From contig CANHLV010000011.1 of assembly GCA_947461495.1 (NCBI GenBank), forward strand, positions 1 through 16,315: a stretch of 16,315 nucleotides of DNA. The letters are read 5' to 3'. This DNA is from Chitinophagaceae bacterium (GTDB taxonomy: Bacteria; Bacteroidota; Bacteroidia; Chitinophagales; Chitinophagaceae). The position numbers were made by a program, and so were the translations under genes. The notes under the pieces are model-generated. The model saw only the letters and a list, made by a program, of their open reading frames with translations, was not told the origin of the DNA and ran no database searches. Positions 1 through 7,308 of this stretch are shown here, in pieces. Each line of letters opens with the position of its first letter. The stretch's first letter is position 1.

Positions 1-593
1 ATAGGACCATTTAAAGTCAAACCAGGGACTTGTGTCCAACCATTGATGGCATTGATATCAACAGGAGGAATATGAAAAGTATCAGGAGGATTCAAACTAT
101 CAATTCTTGAAACACTTTTTTTATAATAGCAATACAATTGGTGAACGCTTAACGCACCGGAAAATCTCCATTGTTCAAGGGTATAACTTACTTTAAGGTC
201 AGTAACAGTTCCTCCGGAAGTATTTTTAAATTGAACACCATGAGCAAATCCTCCGGCTACAACGTTGTTTGATCCAATACTGCCCAAGGCTCTATCAGTT
301 GCTGCTGTTGAACCAAAACTATATAACCCACCTGCATTGGCAGAACCTGTAGTTGCCGAGTAAGTAGCACCCGTTCCTGTTCTTTGAGAATACCAATTAG
401 GTATAGTGGTGTTGTCTGTCCAAGGGCCAGAACCTGTATTCAACAAGCCATCGAAGTTTTGCGCGTGAGAACCTGATGCTGTAATCAAAACCTGTGCTTT
501 TACATTTGTTGTAGCGAAAACAAATAAAACCAAAAACGAGAAAAGCTGAATGCGGTTCGTTGTTTTTGTCAAAGAAGTAAAAAATCTTTTCAT
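1..593 (-). CDS. Secreted protein, N-terminal 197 codons only (C-terminus beyond left edge)
   Basis: An uninterrupted minus-strand frame starts at ATG 593 and runs off the left edge. The N-terminus (MKRFFTSLTKTTNRIQLF...) has a basic n-region, a hydrophobic core (FSFLVLFVFA) and a likely cleavage after VKAQ, a classic Bacteroidota signal peptide. The mature part opens with ITASGSHAQNFDGL and continues with Gly/Ser/Thr-rich beta-type sequence, including LGSIGSNNVVAGGFAHGVQFKN and a following VSYTLEQWRFSG. This resembles the N-terminal beta-sandwich of large secreted proteins that carry lamin-tail or nuclease modules further on. That is recognition by eye, and the diagnostic domains would lie outside the window. 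It follows the DUF5689 gene in the same direction after 113 bp that contain a hairpin, so it may be a partly insulated member of the same transcription unit. Surface or extracellular location is likely; function is unknown. Confidence 0.75.
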   Translation of the reverse strand, partial: MKRFFTSLTKTTNRIQLFSFLVLFVFATTNVKAQVLITASGSHAQNFDGLLNTGSGPWTDNTTIPNWYSQRTGTGATYSATTGSANAGGLYSFGSTAATDRALGSIGSNNVVAGGFAHGVQFKNTSGGTVTDLKVSYTLEQWRFSGALSVHQLYCYYKKSVSRIDSLNPPDTFHIPPVDINAINGWTQVPGLTLNGP

Positions 594-653
594 TATTGTT
601 GAAATTTATTTTTAATACTATTGAAAACCATTACTGAAGAACTATTATCTGAA

Positions 654-687
654 TAAAGAGCCATCTTTTTTTTAAGATGGCTCTTTA
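654..687 (-). terminator. Hairpin terminator after the DUF5689 gene
   Basis: A 14-bp perfect stem pairs 654-667 (TAAAGAGCCATCTT) with 674-687 (AAGATGGCTCTTTA) around a six-T loop. It lies 20 bp beyond the stop codon of the minus-strand lipoprotein gene. The bases after the stem on either strand are not a clean T-run, so it may attenuate or process the transcript rather than end it fully. Confidence 0.6.
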
Positions 688-706
688 AAATGAATGCTAT
701 AATATT

Positions 707-2158
707 TTATAACCCAAATACTTTAATATTATCAATCTCCCAAGCAGATGTTTTATCTGTTGTAGTTCCTGCTGGATCAGCACCTTCATAACGGAATGCT
801 ATGTAGATAGTAACTGTATAAGTACTCAAATCAATTGTACCTGAAGGAGTATATGCAGCTGGATAATTTGAAGTTGTACTTCCTGGAGATAAAGTCGCCA
901 ATGAAGTAATGTCAGTCCAGTTAACACCAGCTGCCCATGGATTACCAGTTCCGGTAAAATTGTTTGAAATTAAAATTTTCAATGCTGAAGGTACTGGAGT
1001 GCCCCCTGGAGCTGTTGTCAAATAGAAATCTTGTTTGGTTTCAAAAGACAAAGTTTCTTGTGTTGTCGCATCCACATTCAAGCCTTTTGTTACTAACCAA
1101 GTAGTAACTGCAGCAGCATTGGTACCAAAACCACTTAAATAAGCGTATTTATTATTACTAAATATTCTTGCATCAAAAGTTCTGGTGAATGCTTCAGGCA
1201 AATTGGTCCAACCTGATATAGTAATTGGAACGTATGGAAAAGCGGTATTAGCAGTTTGTGTTTCGAAGTCTTCGTTCAACAATACAACTGTTCCTGGAGG
1301 TGGTGCTCCGCAACGTCCATTAGTAAACTGAACATCAGATGGATCTCTGATAATCATTTGTTTGGTAGTTGTGCTACTTGTTGGTGATGATCTGTAAATA
1401 GTATAAATAGCAGTCAAACTTCCATTTCCTGTTGGAACATGAGTTCCTGCAAAATTCGCATAACCACTTGTCCGAACTGTAAGTGTTAATGCACTTCCAC
1501 ATCCTTTAGAAACCAAACGGTTAGCCGTGCTCTTGTAAGATGAAGTATCAGAAAAAGTCTTAGAAGTATCGGCAGTTATAAATTCATAATCTTCCAATTT
1601 CACCAAAGCATTAATGTATTTATTGTTAAGTGAAGTACCCAAATCAGCAATGGTAACTGATAATGGCTCAACGGGATTGTTTAATGAACCGCCAACTATA
1701 TAATTGTTTACAGTTGCTCCGGGAATCCCTTCAATAGATGGAAGACCATCAACGATGGCTTTGTATCCAAGAACCATGTTACTGTAAGAATCAGTTAAAG
1801 TAAGTCCTTTACATTTTATAAATACTCTTCTGCCAATAGGATAACTAGTATAAATGCTGTTTGCATCTACCAATATCTGGATAGCTCCAGTAGTATCTTG
1901 AATGAACAATTGTTTGTAAAAATTTCCGCTTTTATCATTAGCCGTTACGATACCGGAAATGATTACATCTTGTGTGATTAAATCGTAAACACCTGGAATG
2001 GTATGATAGGTTTTTAATGCTTCTATACTTGTGTTGGCAACGATGTTTACATCTCCTGGTCCTGGAGGCGCATCAAAAGTTTTTTTACAAGCGCTGATGC
2101 TTAACAGCAGCATAGAAGTAAGAAGAAATCCAAAGTTCAATTTAACGATTCTGTTCAT
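707..2158 (-). CDS. DUF5689-family surface lipoprotein with C-terminal jelly-roll-like domain
   Basis: A 483-residue protein starting at ATG 2158. A lipoprotein signal peptide ends in the lipobox ISAC with C24 followed by KK, so it should be lipid-anchored in the outer membrane. Residues about 40-285 match the DUF5689 pattern as I know it: an OB-fold-like opening (SIEALKTYH, then VIISGIVTANDKSGNFYKQLFIQD), then LVDANSIY and YPIGRRVFIKCKGL, followed by a second beta region with IRDPSDVQF. Residues about 295-483 (LNEDFET... to AWEIDNIKVFGL) look like a DUF5017/choice-of-anchor beta-sandwich. The gene starts 44 bp after the TonB receptor stop with no visible promoter between them, so the two are probably co-transcribed. 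In Bacteroidota, DUF5689 lipoproteins often sit beside such receptors and secreted nucleases. A ligand-binding role is inferred; no catalytic motif is visible. Confidence 0.85.
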   Translation of the reverse strand: MNRIVKLNFGFLLTSMLLLSISACKKTFDAPPGPGDVNIVANTSIEALKTYHTIPGVYDLITQDVIISGIVTANDKSGNFYKQLFIQDTTGAIQILVDANSIYTSYPIGRRVFIKCKGLTLTDSYSNMVLGYKAIVDGLPSIEGIPGATVNNYIVGGSLNNPVEPLSVTIADLGTSLNNKYINALVKLEDYEFITADTSKTFSDTSSYKSTANRLVSKGCGSALTLTVRTSGYANFAGTHVPTGNGSLTAIYTIYRSSPTSSTTTKQMIIRDPSDVQFTNGRCGAPPPGTVVLLNEDFETQTANTAFPYVPITISGWTNLPEAFTRTFDARIFSNNKYAYLSGFGTNAAAVTTWLVTKGLNVDATTQETLSFETKQDFYLTTAPGGTPVPSALKILISNNFTGTGNPWAAGVNWTDITSLATLSPGSTTSNYPAAYTPSGTIDLSTYTVTIYIAFRYEGADPAGTTTDKTSAWEIDNIKVFGL

Positions 2159-2202
2159 ATTATTTGTTTTATGTCGTTTAAAGTTGTTGTAATACAGTTG
2201 AG

Positions 2203-4779
2203 TTAAAACCTAAGCCCCATGCTCGCAAAAAAGTTTAAGCCATACGCGAAAAATCTTTTATCAGGAAACTTGTTGATGTCTTTTTCAGCAAAATCAAATC
2301 GCAGTTGTTCAAATCCTCCGGATACTATATTTTCATTGTTAAGCAAATTGTTGATGCCAAAGTTGAACACCAAAAATGTTCTTTTTTTCATTGAAGGAAA
2401 CTTGCGATTCATCATCCAAGAATATCCAGCAAAAAAATCTACAGTATATTGGGCATCCAAACGAGTTTGGTCAATAATCTGATTCCAAAGTGGAGATCCA
2501 GCTTCTAAGCCGTTAATAGCAGATCCAGTCCTTCTTACAGGATTGAAGTCCATATACATGTTGTCAAAAAAGTTGATGTTCATGTTAACAAACCAAAACT
2601 TAGGAGAGCGGTAGTCGAAACCCAAAGTATACGCCTCTTGTGGTGTAGGAACGAAAAAGTTTTTAGAATATACTGTGACATCATTTTCAACTACTGCAGC
2701 ACTGTTGTCTACAGTTACCGTTGCACTTTGACGTGTGTTGTATCTGAATCTTCCGATTGCTGCGGCTGCAGTCACGCTGAGACCTTTATAAATTTTTGCT
2801 TCAGCACCCAGCTCCGCACCATAATGCTCCTTCCCGATATTGTTGATGGCGTAATTCACGAAGTTTCTGTATTCATCATGATAAAAAGTCATGACATTGA
2901 GTTGATTTTTGAAACTAGTGTAATAACCAGTAGCTCTCAATTTCACACGGGGGGCATTCATAACATAACCACCTTCAAATGATGCAATTTCTTCTGAGGT
3001 TAGGTTGTCTTGAACAAAATCACGAGTTCTTGGAGCGATGAAAGCATTTTCAAAGAATGGAGCCCTGCTCATGTAAAGTCCATTTGCAAACAAGTAGTTC
3101 CGGCCGTTGATTTTATAAGTCACCCCTGTTTTAAAAGAAGAATTAAAGAAATTGTATGTTTTTGATTTGCCGTATGAATTGTCTTTAAACAAACCGTTTC
3201 TCACATAACCATATCTGTTGAAACTTGTATAAGAATGTTCAGAAGCGACAAACACATCGAATTTGTTGAATTTGAAAATGGTTTGCAACCAAACTGAAGC
3301 TTTTTGAATGTTGATGTCATAATTGTATCCAAATTTGTCTCCAACTTGCAAAATACGGTTTGGAGTATTCACGTCATTTTGAACGGCAGAAGGATTTGAT
3401 GGAAAATCTCTTTCTGCAAACTGATTGACATCAACATAAAAGGCGCCTCCTAGCAAGTCGTCCACTCTTTTGAAATAATTGTTTTTCTGAGATTGATAAT
3501 TCAGGCCTGCGGTAAAAATCACATTTTCACTGATAGCCGTATTGATGGTTGATGCGAAATTGAATCTTGTAGTGTTGATTACCCTTTCTTCAAGAATATA
3601 GCGAGAACGTTTTCCAGATACATTATTCCCAATGATACCATTCACATTCTTTATGGTTTCGTAAGATGCGTAATTGGTGTTGTAAAGGGCATCCCAGTTG
3701 ATCTGTCTACGGTCGATATTGTTTTTCATGACATCATATACCTGATCTCTGATAGAAGGATCCTGTTGATAACTAGGCAGATATCTGTAATAGTCAGGTC
3801 TAGGATCGGCTGCATTGTACCAGTCTAGTCCTGTGATACCCCTCTCACCCTTTGTAAGTGAAGCAGAAGTGATGATAGAAGTGTTTTCGTTGGGTTTCCA
3901 CTCATGAGTTAGAATACCAAATGGCTGGAAAGATTTGGCAACGCTAGCATTTCTTTTTACACCATTCTGATACCCCCAGTAAGGATTGTAGAAGTTTGTG
4001 CCTGCAAGTTCTCTCATTTCCTGAACTGATGAGCCTTGACGCCCGTTTTGAGTTGGTGTTGCAAAAGCAACAAATGAGAGTAGGTGTTTAGCGTTTATTC
4101 TCTTGTCTACACCTGCGTAAAGCGACCAACCGTTATAAAACGTACCATCAGCAAACCCTTCTTCTGCCCATCTCCTTGATCCAGAGAAGCTGAAAGCCCA
4201 ACCCTTCTTACTTAAACCTGTTGAATGGGTCAGCATGATTCGATGTACATAGTTTCTGTTGGAGATTGCATAATTGTAACTCGTCTGTTTTCTTTGGTGT
4301 GAAGCACGGGTGTCTAAATAGTTAATCCCACCAAGATCGCCGAATGAGTATGGGGTTGGTCTCAACCCTAGAGTATTGTCGCGGTTGCGCATAACGTCAT
4401 TTAATCCGCCCCACAATCCATAGGGAGTAAAACCATTGTCTAGGTTTTCCATTGGAACACCATTCATGTAAGTGCTGAACAAATCAGCATCATAACCTCT
4501 GATTCTAAAACGGACTGCATTGAATTTGAAAGATGCAGCATTGAAAAAAGGATCTCTTCCAGCACTCAGCTGTGAAGAAATGTTTTGTGCGCTGCCATCC
4601 AATCCATCATTCTCATCAATAGAAATCACAGGTATATTGTCTGATCCGTCTTCTTTTAATTGCTCAATTATGCTAGTGTCAGAATTATTGAAAGCCAGTG
4701 TAGGTTTGTCTTGTGCATAGATTACAGCCGAAGATGCAATGCATAAGCAAGCCAATGTTAATTGTATTTTTTTTCTCAT
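2203..4779 (-). CDS. TonB-dependent outer-membrane receptor
   Basis: An 858-residue protein starting at ATG 4779. The signal peptide (MRKKIQLTLACLCIASSAV...) is probably cleaved after YAQ (residue 23). A short acidic stretch with NIPVISIDEND (residues about 48-58) may be the TonB box. The plug follows, with QNISSQLSAGRDPFFNAASF, RFRIRGYDADLFSTYMNGV and LWGGLNDVMRN. The rest, from about residue 150, is a long series of alternating amphipathic strands rich in Tyr, Asn and Phe, ending in MGLRF with the terminal Phe typical of outer-membrane barrels. There is no N-terminal carboxypeptidase-like domain and no SusD gene nearby. It leads a minus-strand unit with the DUF5689 lipoprotein and is divergent from a secreted nuclease. 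Active import across the outer membrane is established for the family; the substrate here (nucleotide, phosphate or metal) is inferred only from the neighbours. Confidence 0.92.
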   Translation of the reverse strand: MRKKIQLTLACLCIASSAVIYAQDKPTLAFNNSDTSIIEQLKEDGSDNIPVISIDENDGLDGSAQNISSQLSAGRDPFFNAASFKFNAVRFRIRGYDADLFSTYMNGVPMENLDNGFTPYGLWGGLNDVMRNRDNTLGLRPTPYSFGDLGGINYLDTRASHQRKQTSYNYAISNRNYVHRIMLTHSTGLSKKGWAFSFSGSRRWAEEGFADGTFYNGWSLYAGVDKRINAKHLLSFVAFATPTQNGRQGSSVQEMRELAGTNFYNPYWGYQNGVKRNASVAKSFQPFGILTHEWKPNENTSIITSASLTKGERGITGLDWYNAADPRPDYYRYLPSYQQDPSIRDQVYDVMKNNIDRRQINWDALYNTNYASYETIKNVNGIIGNNVSGKRSRYILEERVINTTRFNFASTINTAISENVIFTAGLNYQSQKNNYFKRVDDLLGGAFYVDVNQFAERDFPSNPSAVQNDVNTPNRILQVGDKFGYNYDINIQKASVWLQTIFKFNKFDVFVASEHSYTSFNRYGYVRNGLFKDNSYGKSKTYNFFNSSFKTGVTYKINGRNYLFANGLYMSRAPFFENAFIAPRTRDFVQDNLTSEEIASFEGGYVMNAPRVKLRATGYYTSFKNQLNVMTFYHDEYRNFVNYAINNIGKEHYGAELGAEAKIYKGLSVTAAAAIGRFRYNTRQSATVTVDNSAAVVENDVTVYSKNFFVPTPQEAYTLGFDYRSPKFWFVNMNINFFDNMYMDFNPVRRTGSAINGLEAGSPLWNQIIDQTRLDAQYTVDFFAGYSWMMNRKFPSMKKRTFLVFNFGINNLLNNENIVSGGFEQLRFDFAEKDINKFPDKRFFAYGLNFFASMGLRF

Positions 4780-4807
4780 GTCGAGCGTATGTATTTATTA
4801 AGACCGC

Positions 4808-4815
4808 CAAAGGTA
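4808..4815 (-). promoter_or_regulatory. Probable -7 element of the TonB receptor unit
   Basis: The minus strand reads TACCTTTG, an exact match to the Bacteroidota -7 consensus TAnnTTTG. It would place the transcription start near 4801 and give a leader of about 22 nt. No good TTG is found 19 bp upstream, only a T-rich tract, so the promoter may be weak or activator-dependent. No convincing counterpart was found for the divergent nuclease gene. Confidence 0.5.
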
Positions 4816-5017
4816 AGATAATGGATCTATTTTGGAGAAAAAAACTTCGATTTGAAAAGAAAATAATCATTGACAATTGAAATTTACTTATTATGGCTAA
4901 CTTCGTCAGCGATTGAGTTGGCTTATAATGCATATACTAATCGTATAAATATAAATTGTATCTAATCTAGTCTTAATAATGACAATTATTTGAATCTTTC
5001 AGTTAACTTGATTTTTT

Positions 5018-6073
5018 ATGAAAAACATTTTCCTTGTATTGAGTTTTATTGTTTTGACTTTTTCCACATTGGCTCAAAAAGCACAATACAAAGTCGCTCT
5101 TGTTGGATTTTATAACCTTGAGAATCTTTACGACACCATCAACAATCCTATTGTAGATGACGAGGAATTCTTACCTGAGAGTGACAGAAGATACAATACT
5201 TCGATTTATACCGACAAATTGGGAAGACTATCCGACGTTATTTCTCAAATGGGGACAGATATCACTCCGGATGGCTTAGCTTTATTGGGTGTGGCGGAAA
5301 TAGAAAATGATACTGTTCTTACCGATCTGATCAAAACTGAAAAATTGAAATCAAGGAAATGGAATTTTGTACATTACAACTCACCTGACAAACGTGGCGT
5401 TGATGTTGCATTATTTTACAATCCTAAATATTTCAAAGTTCTGTTCAGTAAGCCATTGTTTGTAAAACTGCCCGGTGGAACTAAAGATGCATTTTTCACA
5501 AGAGATATTCTCTATGTAAAAGGAATTTTAGATGGTGACACTTGCCACGTATTTGTCAATCACTGGCCATCTAGGTCTGGAGGTGAAGAACGATCCATAC
5601 CTGCAAGAGCTGCAGCTGCAGGTACCGCCAAAAAATGCATTGATTCTATCATGTCTGTAAACCCTGTTTCAAAAGTAATTCTGATGGGAGACCTTAATGA
5701 TGACCCGGTAAGTCCAAGTTTGACAAAAGTTTTGGGATCCAAAGGAGATATAGACAAAGTGAATCCGAATGAGATGTATAACCCGTGGGTGGAAATGTAC
5801 AAGAAAGGAATGGGCACTTCTCCATATCAGGACGCATGGGGCTTGTTTGATCAAGTACTTTGCTCTGGCGCTTGGCTTGATAAAGAACAATTAGGTTATC
5901 ATTATTATAAAAAAGTTTTATTCAATCGCGAATTCATGGTTCAGAAAACCGGAAAATGGAGAGGCTACAGCAAAAGAACTTGGGACGGCATCACTTACAA
6001 TTATGGTTATAGTGATCACTTTCCTGTTTACCTGATTATGCTTAAAAAAATAAAAAAGGATTTTACACTTTAA
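5018..6073 (+). CDS. Secreted endonuclease/exonuclease/phosphatase-family enzyme
   Basis: A 351-residue protein starting at ATG 5018 with a signal peptide (MKNIFLVLSFIVLTFSTLAQ) cleaved near residue 20. The EEP fold motifs appear in order: FYNLENL (N33, E35), GVAEIEN (E94, E96, N97), NHWPSR (H182), GDLNDDP (D225, N227) and SDHFP (D333, H334). These are the metal-binding and catalytic residues of the DNase I-like superfamily, so the active site looks intact. The length fits the single-domain secreted nucleases of Bacteroidota. It most likely hydrolyses phosphodiesters in extracellular DNA or RNA, in the periplasm or outside the cell; a phosphatase role on another substrate cannot be excluded. 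It is divergent from the TonB receptor and DUF5689 genes across a 238-bp gap, and its stop overlaps the convergent exonuclease gene by 4 bp. Confidence 0.9.
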   Translation: MKNIFLVLSFIVLTFSTLAQKAQYKVALVGFYNLENLYDTINNPIVDDEEFLPESDRRYNTSIYTDKLGRLSDVISQMGTDITPDGLALLGVAEIENDTVLTDLIKTEKLKSRKWNFVHYNSPDKRGVDVALFYNPKYFKVLFSKPLFVKLPGGTKDAFFTRDILYVKGILDGDTCHVFVNHWPSRSGGEERSIPARAAAAGTAKKCIDSIMSVNPVSKVILMGDLNDDPVSPSLTKVLGSKGDIDKVNPNEMYNPWVEMYKKGMGTSPYQDAWGLFDQVLCSGAWLDKEQLGYHYYKKVLFNREFMVQKTGKWRGYSKRTWDGITYNYGYSDHFPVYLIMLKKIKKDFTL

Positions 6074-6759
6074 GTAAAGTCTGTAAGCCTGTATAAAATT
6101 TTGGTGGTCACCTCAACATCTTTTTGACAATAACCTGCAATTCTTAATAGATTTATTTCTCTTTGAATGCTGTCTGTTTCCCAATACAAAGGCCCAACCA
6201 TACTTCCATCAATATCATCTTTAGAAGAAGGTATACCCAAAACTTTTGCAAGTAATTTCAATGAAGTGTAGTTTTTGTAATCGCCGAAACGCCAGTATTG
6301 AAAGGTATCTATGATGGCATTGTCCCAGGGCTTTGTGTTTTGCAAATCCAGGAACTCCGGAATGGGAATATTGTTTATCAATAATCTTCTGCAGATGAAA
6401 GGCAAATCGAATTCCCTAATATTATGACCGGCAAAAACGATTTTCTTTTTCTTGAGTTGATGTATTGATTTTATAAAATCATTTAGCAATAATTTTTCGT
6501 CGTCTCCGTAAAACAAATTTGTTGTCATAGGTACATCTCCATTACCAGAAAAACTACCAATACAAATACAAATGATTTTTCCAAACTCAGCCATAACACC
6601 TGCTCTTTGCTGATAGAACTCAGATGCGTCTGTTTGCTCATTAATTTGTCTTTTATTTTTCTCTACCCATAATTCCTGCCATTGAAAATCCATGGAATCA
6701 TAATCCGGGAATGATGATGCTGTTTCTATATCTATTACTATCAACTCTTCTTTTTTCAT
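6070..6759 (-). CDS. DEDDy-type 3'-5' exonuclease (PolB exonuclease-like)
   Basis: A 229-residue cytoplasmic protein without a signal peptide, starting at ATG 6759. All exonuclease motifs are present: Exo I VIDIET (D10, E12), Exo II HNIREFD (D118), and Exo III YCQKD (Y210, D214), with an additional IIDTFQYW stretch at D151. This is the pattern of predicted 3'-5' exonucleases related to the exonuclease domain of family B polymerases (DNA_pol_B_exo2 type), which stand alone in many Bacteroidota. It probably trims single-stranded DNA ends in repair; the exact pathway is not known. It converges on the secreted nuclease gene, sharing the TTAA at 6070-6073 so that both stop codons overlap. It appears monocistronic with its own promoter. 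Confidence 0.88.
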   Translation of the reverse strand: MKKEELIVIDIETASSFPDYDSMDFQWQELWVEKNKRQINEQTDASEFYQQRAGVMAEFGKIICICIGSFSGNGDVPMTTNLFYGDDEKLLLNDFIKSIHQLKKKKIVFAGHNIREFDLPFICRRLLINNIPIPEFLDLQNTKPWDNAIIDTFQYWRFGDYKNYTSLKLLAKVLGIPSSKDDIDGSMVGPLYWETDSIQREINLLRIAGYCQKDVEVTTKILYRLTDFT

Positions 6760-6774
6760 CTACATTTCTTTTTA

Positions 6775-6804
6775 CAAAATTGAAATAAGTAGAAAAAATA
6801 ACAA
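6775..6804 (-). promoter_or_regulatory. Promoter of the 3'-5' exonuclease gene
   Basis: On the minus strand, TTG (6804-6802) is followed after exactly 19 bp by CAATTTTG (6782-6775), one base off the TAnnTTTG consensus. The predicted transcript starts about 10 nt before the ATG at 6759. Confidence 0.5.
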
Positions 6805-6897
6805 TGAGGTTTTAACAGGAATAGATAAAGAAAAAACTGTTTTTTGATGAGGCTATTAAACGATTATTCGAGAGAAAAAAACACGATCTTATTAATT

Positions 6898-6915
6898 TCA
6901 CCATTTAAATGGTGA
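6898..6915. repeat. 18-bp perfect palindrome
   Basis: TCACCATTTAAATGGTGA is its own reverse complement. It lies about 140 bp upstream of the exonuclease start, outside its core promoter, and just beyond the T-run of an orphan terminator. It could be a dimeric repressor site or a chance hairpin; no regulator gene is nearby. Confidence 0.5.
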
Positions 6916-6918
6916 CAA

Positions 6919-6967
6919 TAAAAAAACTAATAAATACAACCTTTTTACTAAATGAGTTGTATTTATT
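6919..6967 (-). terminator. Orphan rho-independent terminator (minus strand)
   Basis: A perfect 12-bp stem pairs 6929-6940 (AATAAATACAAC) with 6956-6967 (GTTGTATTTATT) around a 15-nt loop. Read on the minus strand, it is followed within two bases by a run of seven T (complement of 6920-6926). No gene ends just upstream of it on that strand. fusA ends about 420 bp away and has its own hairpins. Confidence 0.55.
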
Positions 6968-6987
6968 TATCAAATTATGTTAATTCT

Positions 6988-7007
6988 CCCACGGTTGAAA
7001 CCGTGGG
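6988..7007 (+). repeat. REP-like palindrome, type A copy 1
   Basis: CCCACGGTTGAAACCGTGGG, a perfect 9-bp stem on each side of GA, followed by C. Confidence 0.85.
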
Positions 7008-7104
7008 CAATCAGTAAATAATGACTCCGATTATGTAAATGAAATAAACAAAACAAAACATAAAGTAATTCTTAAATACTCTTTTTAGGATGTATTTCAA
7101 TTTA

Positions 7105-7126
7105 GCCCACCGTTTCAACGGTTGGC
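7105..7126 (-). repeat. REP-like palindrome, type B copy 1 (one mismatch)
   Basis: Core CCCACCGTTTCAACGGTTGG flanked by G and C. It equals copy 2 of type B except for T instead of G at 7123, which breaks one stem pair. Confidence 0.85.
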
Positions 7127-7156
7127 GGAAATTATAAATTTAATCACATTTACTCT

Positions 7157-7176
7157 CCCACGGTTGAAACCGTGGG
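7157..7176 (+). repeat. REP-like palindrome, type A copy 2
   Basis: Identical to type A copy 1 over all 20 bases, and also preceded by CTCT-like bases and followed by CAA. Confidence 0.85.
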
Positions 7177-7265
7177 CAAAAAATAAATAATGGTCTTATT
7201 TTCAATTGAATAATAAAATCGAAAAACATTCATAACTACTTTTGTAGTTGGTATATTCTTTTTTA

Positions 7266-7287
7266 GCCCACCGTTTCAACGGTGGGC
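7266..7287 (-). repeat. REP-like palindrome, type B copy 2
   Basis: Core CCCACCGTTTCAACGGTGGG with a flanking G and C, a perfect 10-bp stem. It is preceded by a small perfect hairpin AACTAC-TTTT-GTAGTT at 7234-7249. Confidence 0.85.
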
Positions 7288-7308
7288 GGATATTCAATAA
7301 TTTTTATA

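Larger units (their letters stand above)
6985..7290. mobile_element. Two tandem modules of inverted REP-like palindromes
   Basis: Four about 20-bp palindromes occur at 6988-7007, 7105-7126, 7157-7176 and 7266-7287, alternating in type A (centre TTGAAA on plus) and type B (centre TTTCAA on plus). Each A-B pair spans about 130-140 bp, and the two pairs resemble each other outside the palindromes. After A both have GGGCAA then TAAATAATG; before B both have TACT then T-rich sequence ending TTTAGCCCACC; after B both have GGCGGA. So an ancestral A-B module appears to have been duplicated and then diverged. Such paired palindromes are the hallmark of REP/BIME elements moved by REP-associated tyrosine transposases (IS200-like). 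No transposase is encoded here, so these would be non-autonomous copies. The mobility is inferred. Confidence 0.7.

Noticed and set aside
4685..4933. Minus-strand 82-residue frame covering the receptor promoter region
   Set aside because: It overlaps the receptor start in another frame and spans the -7 element, with no protein-like features.
6985..7290. CRISPR array suggested by four similar repeats separated by unique sequence
   Set aside because: The repeats are short palindromes in alternating orientation with unequal spacing (gaps of about 97, 30 and 89 bp) and there are no cas genes. They fit REP-like elements.
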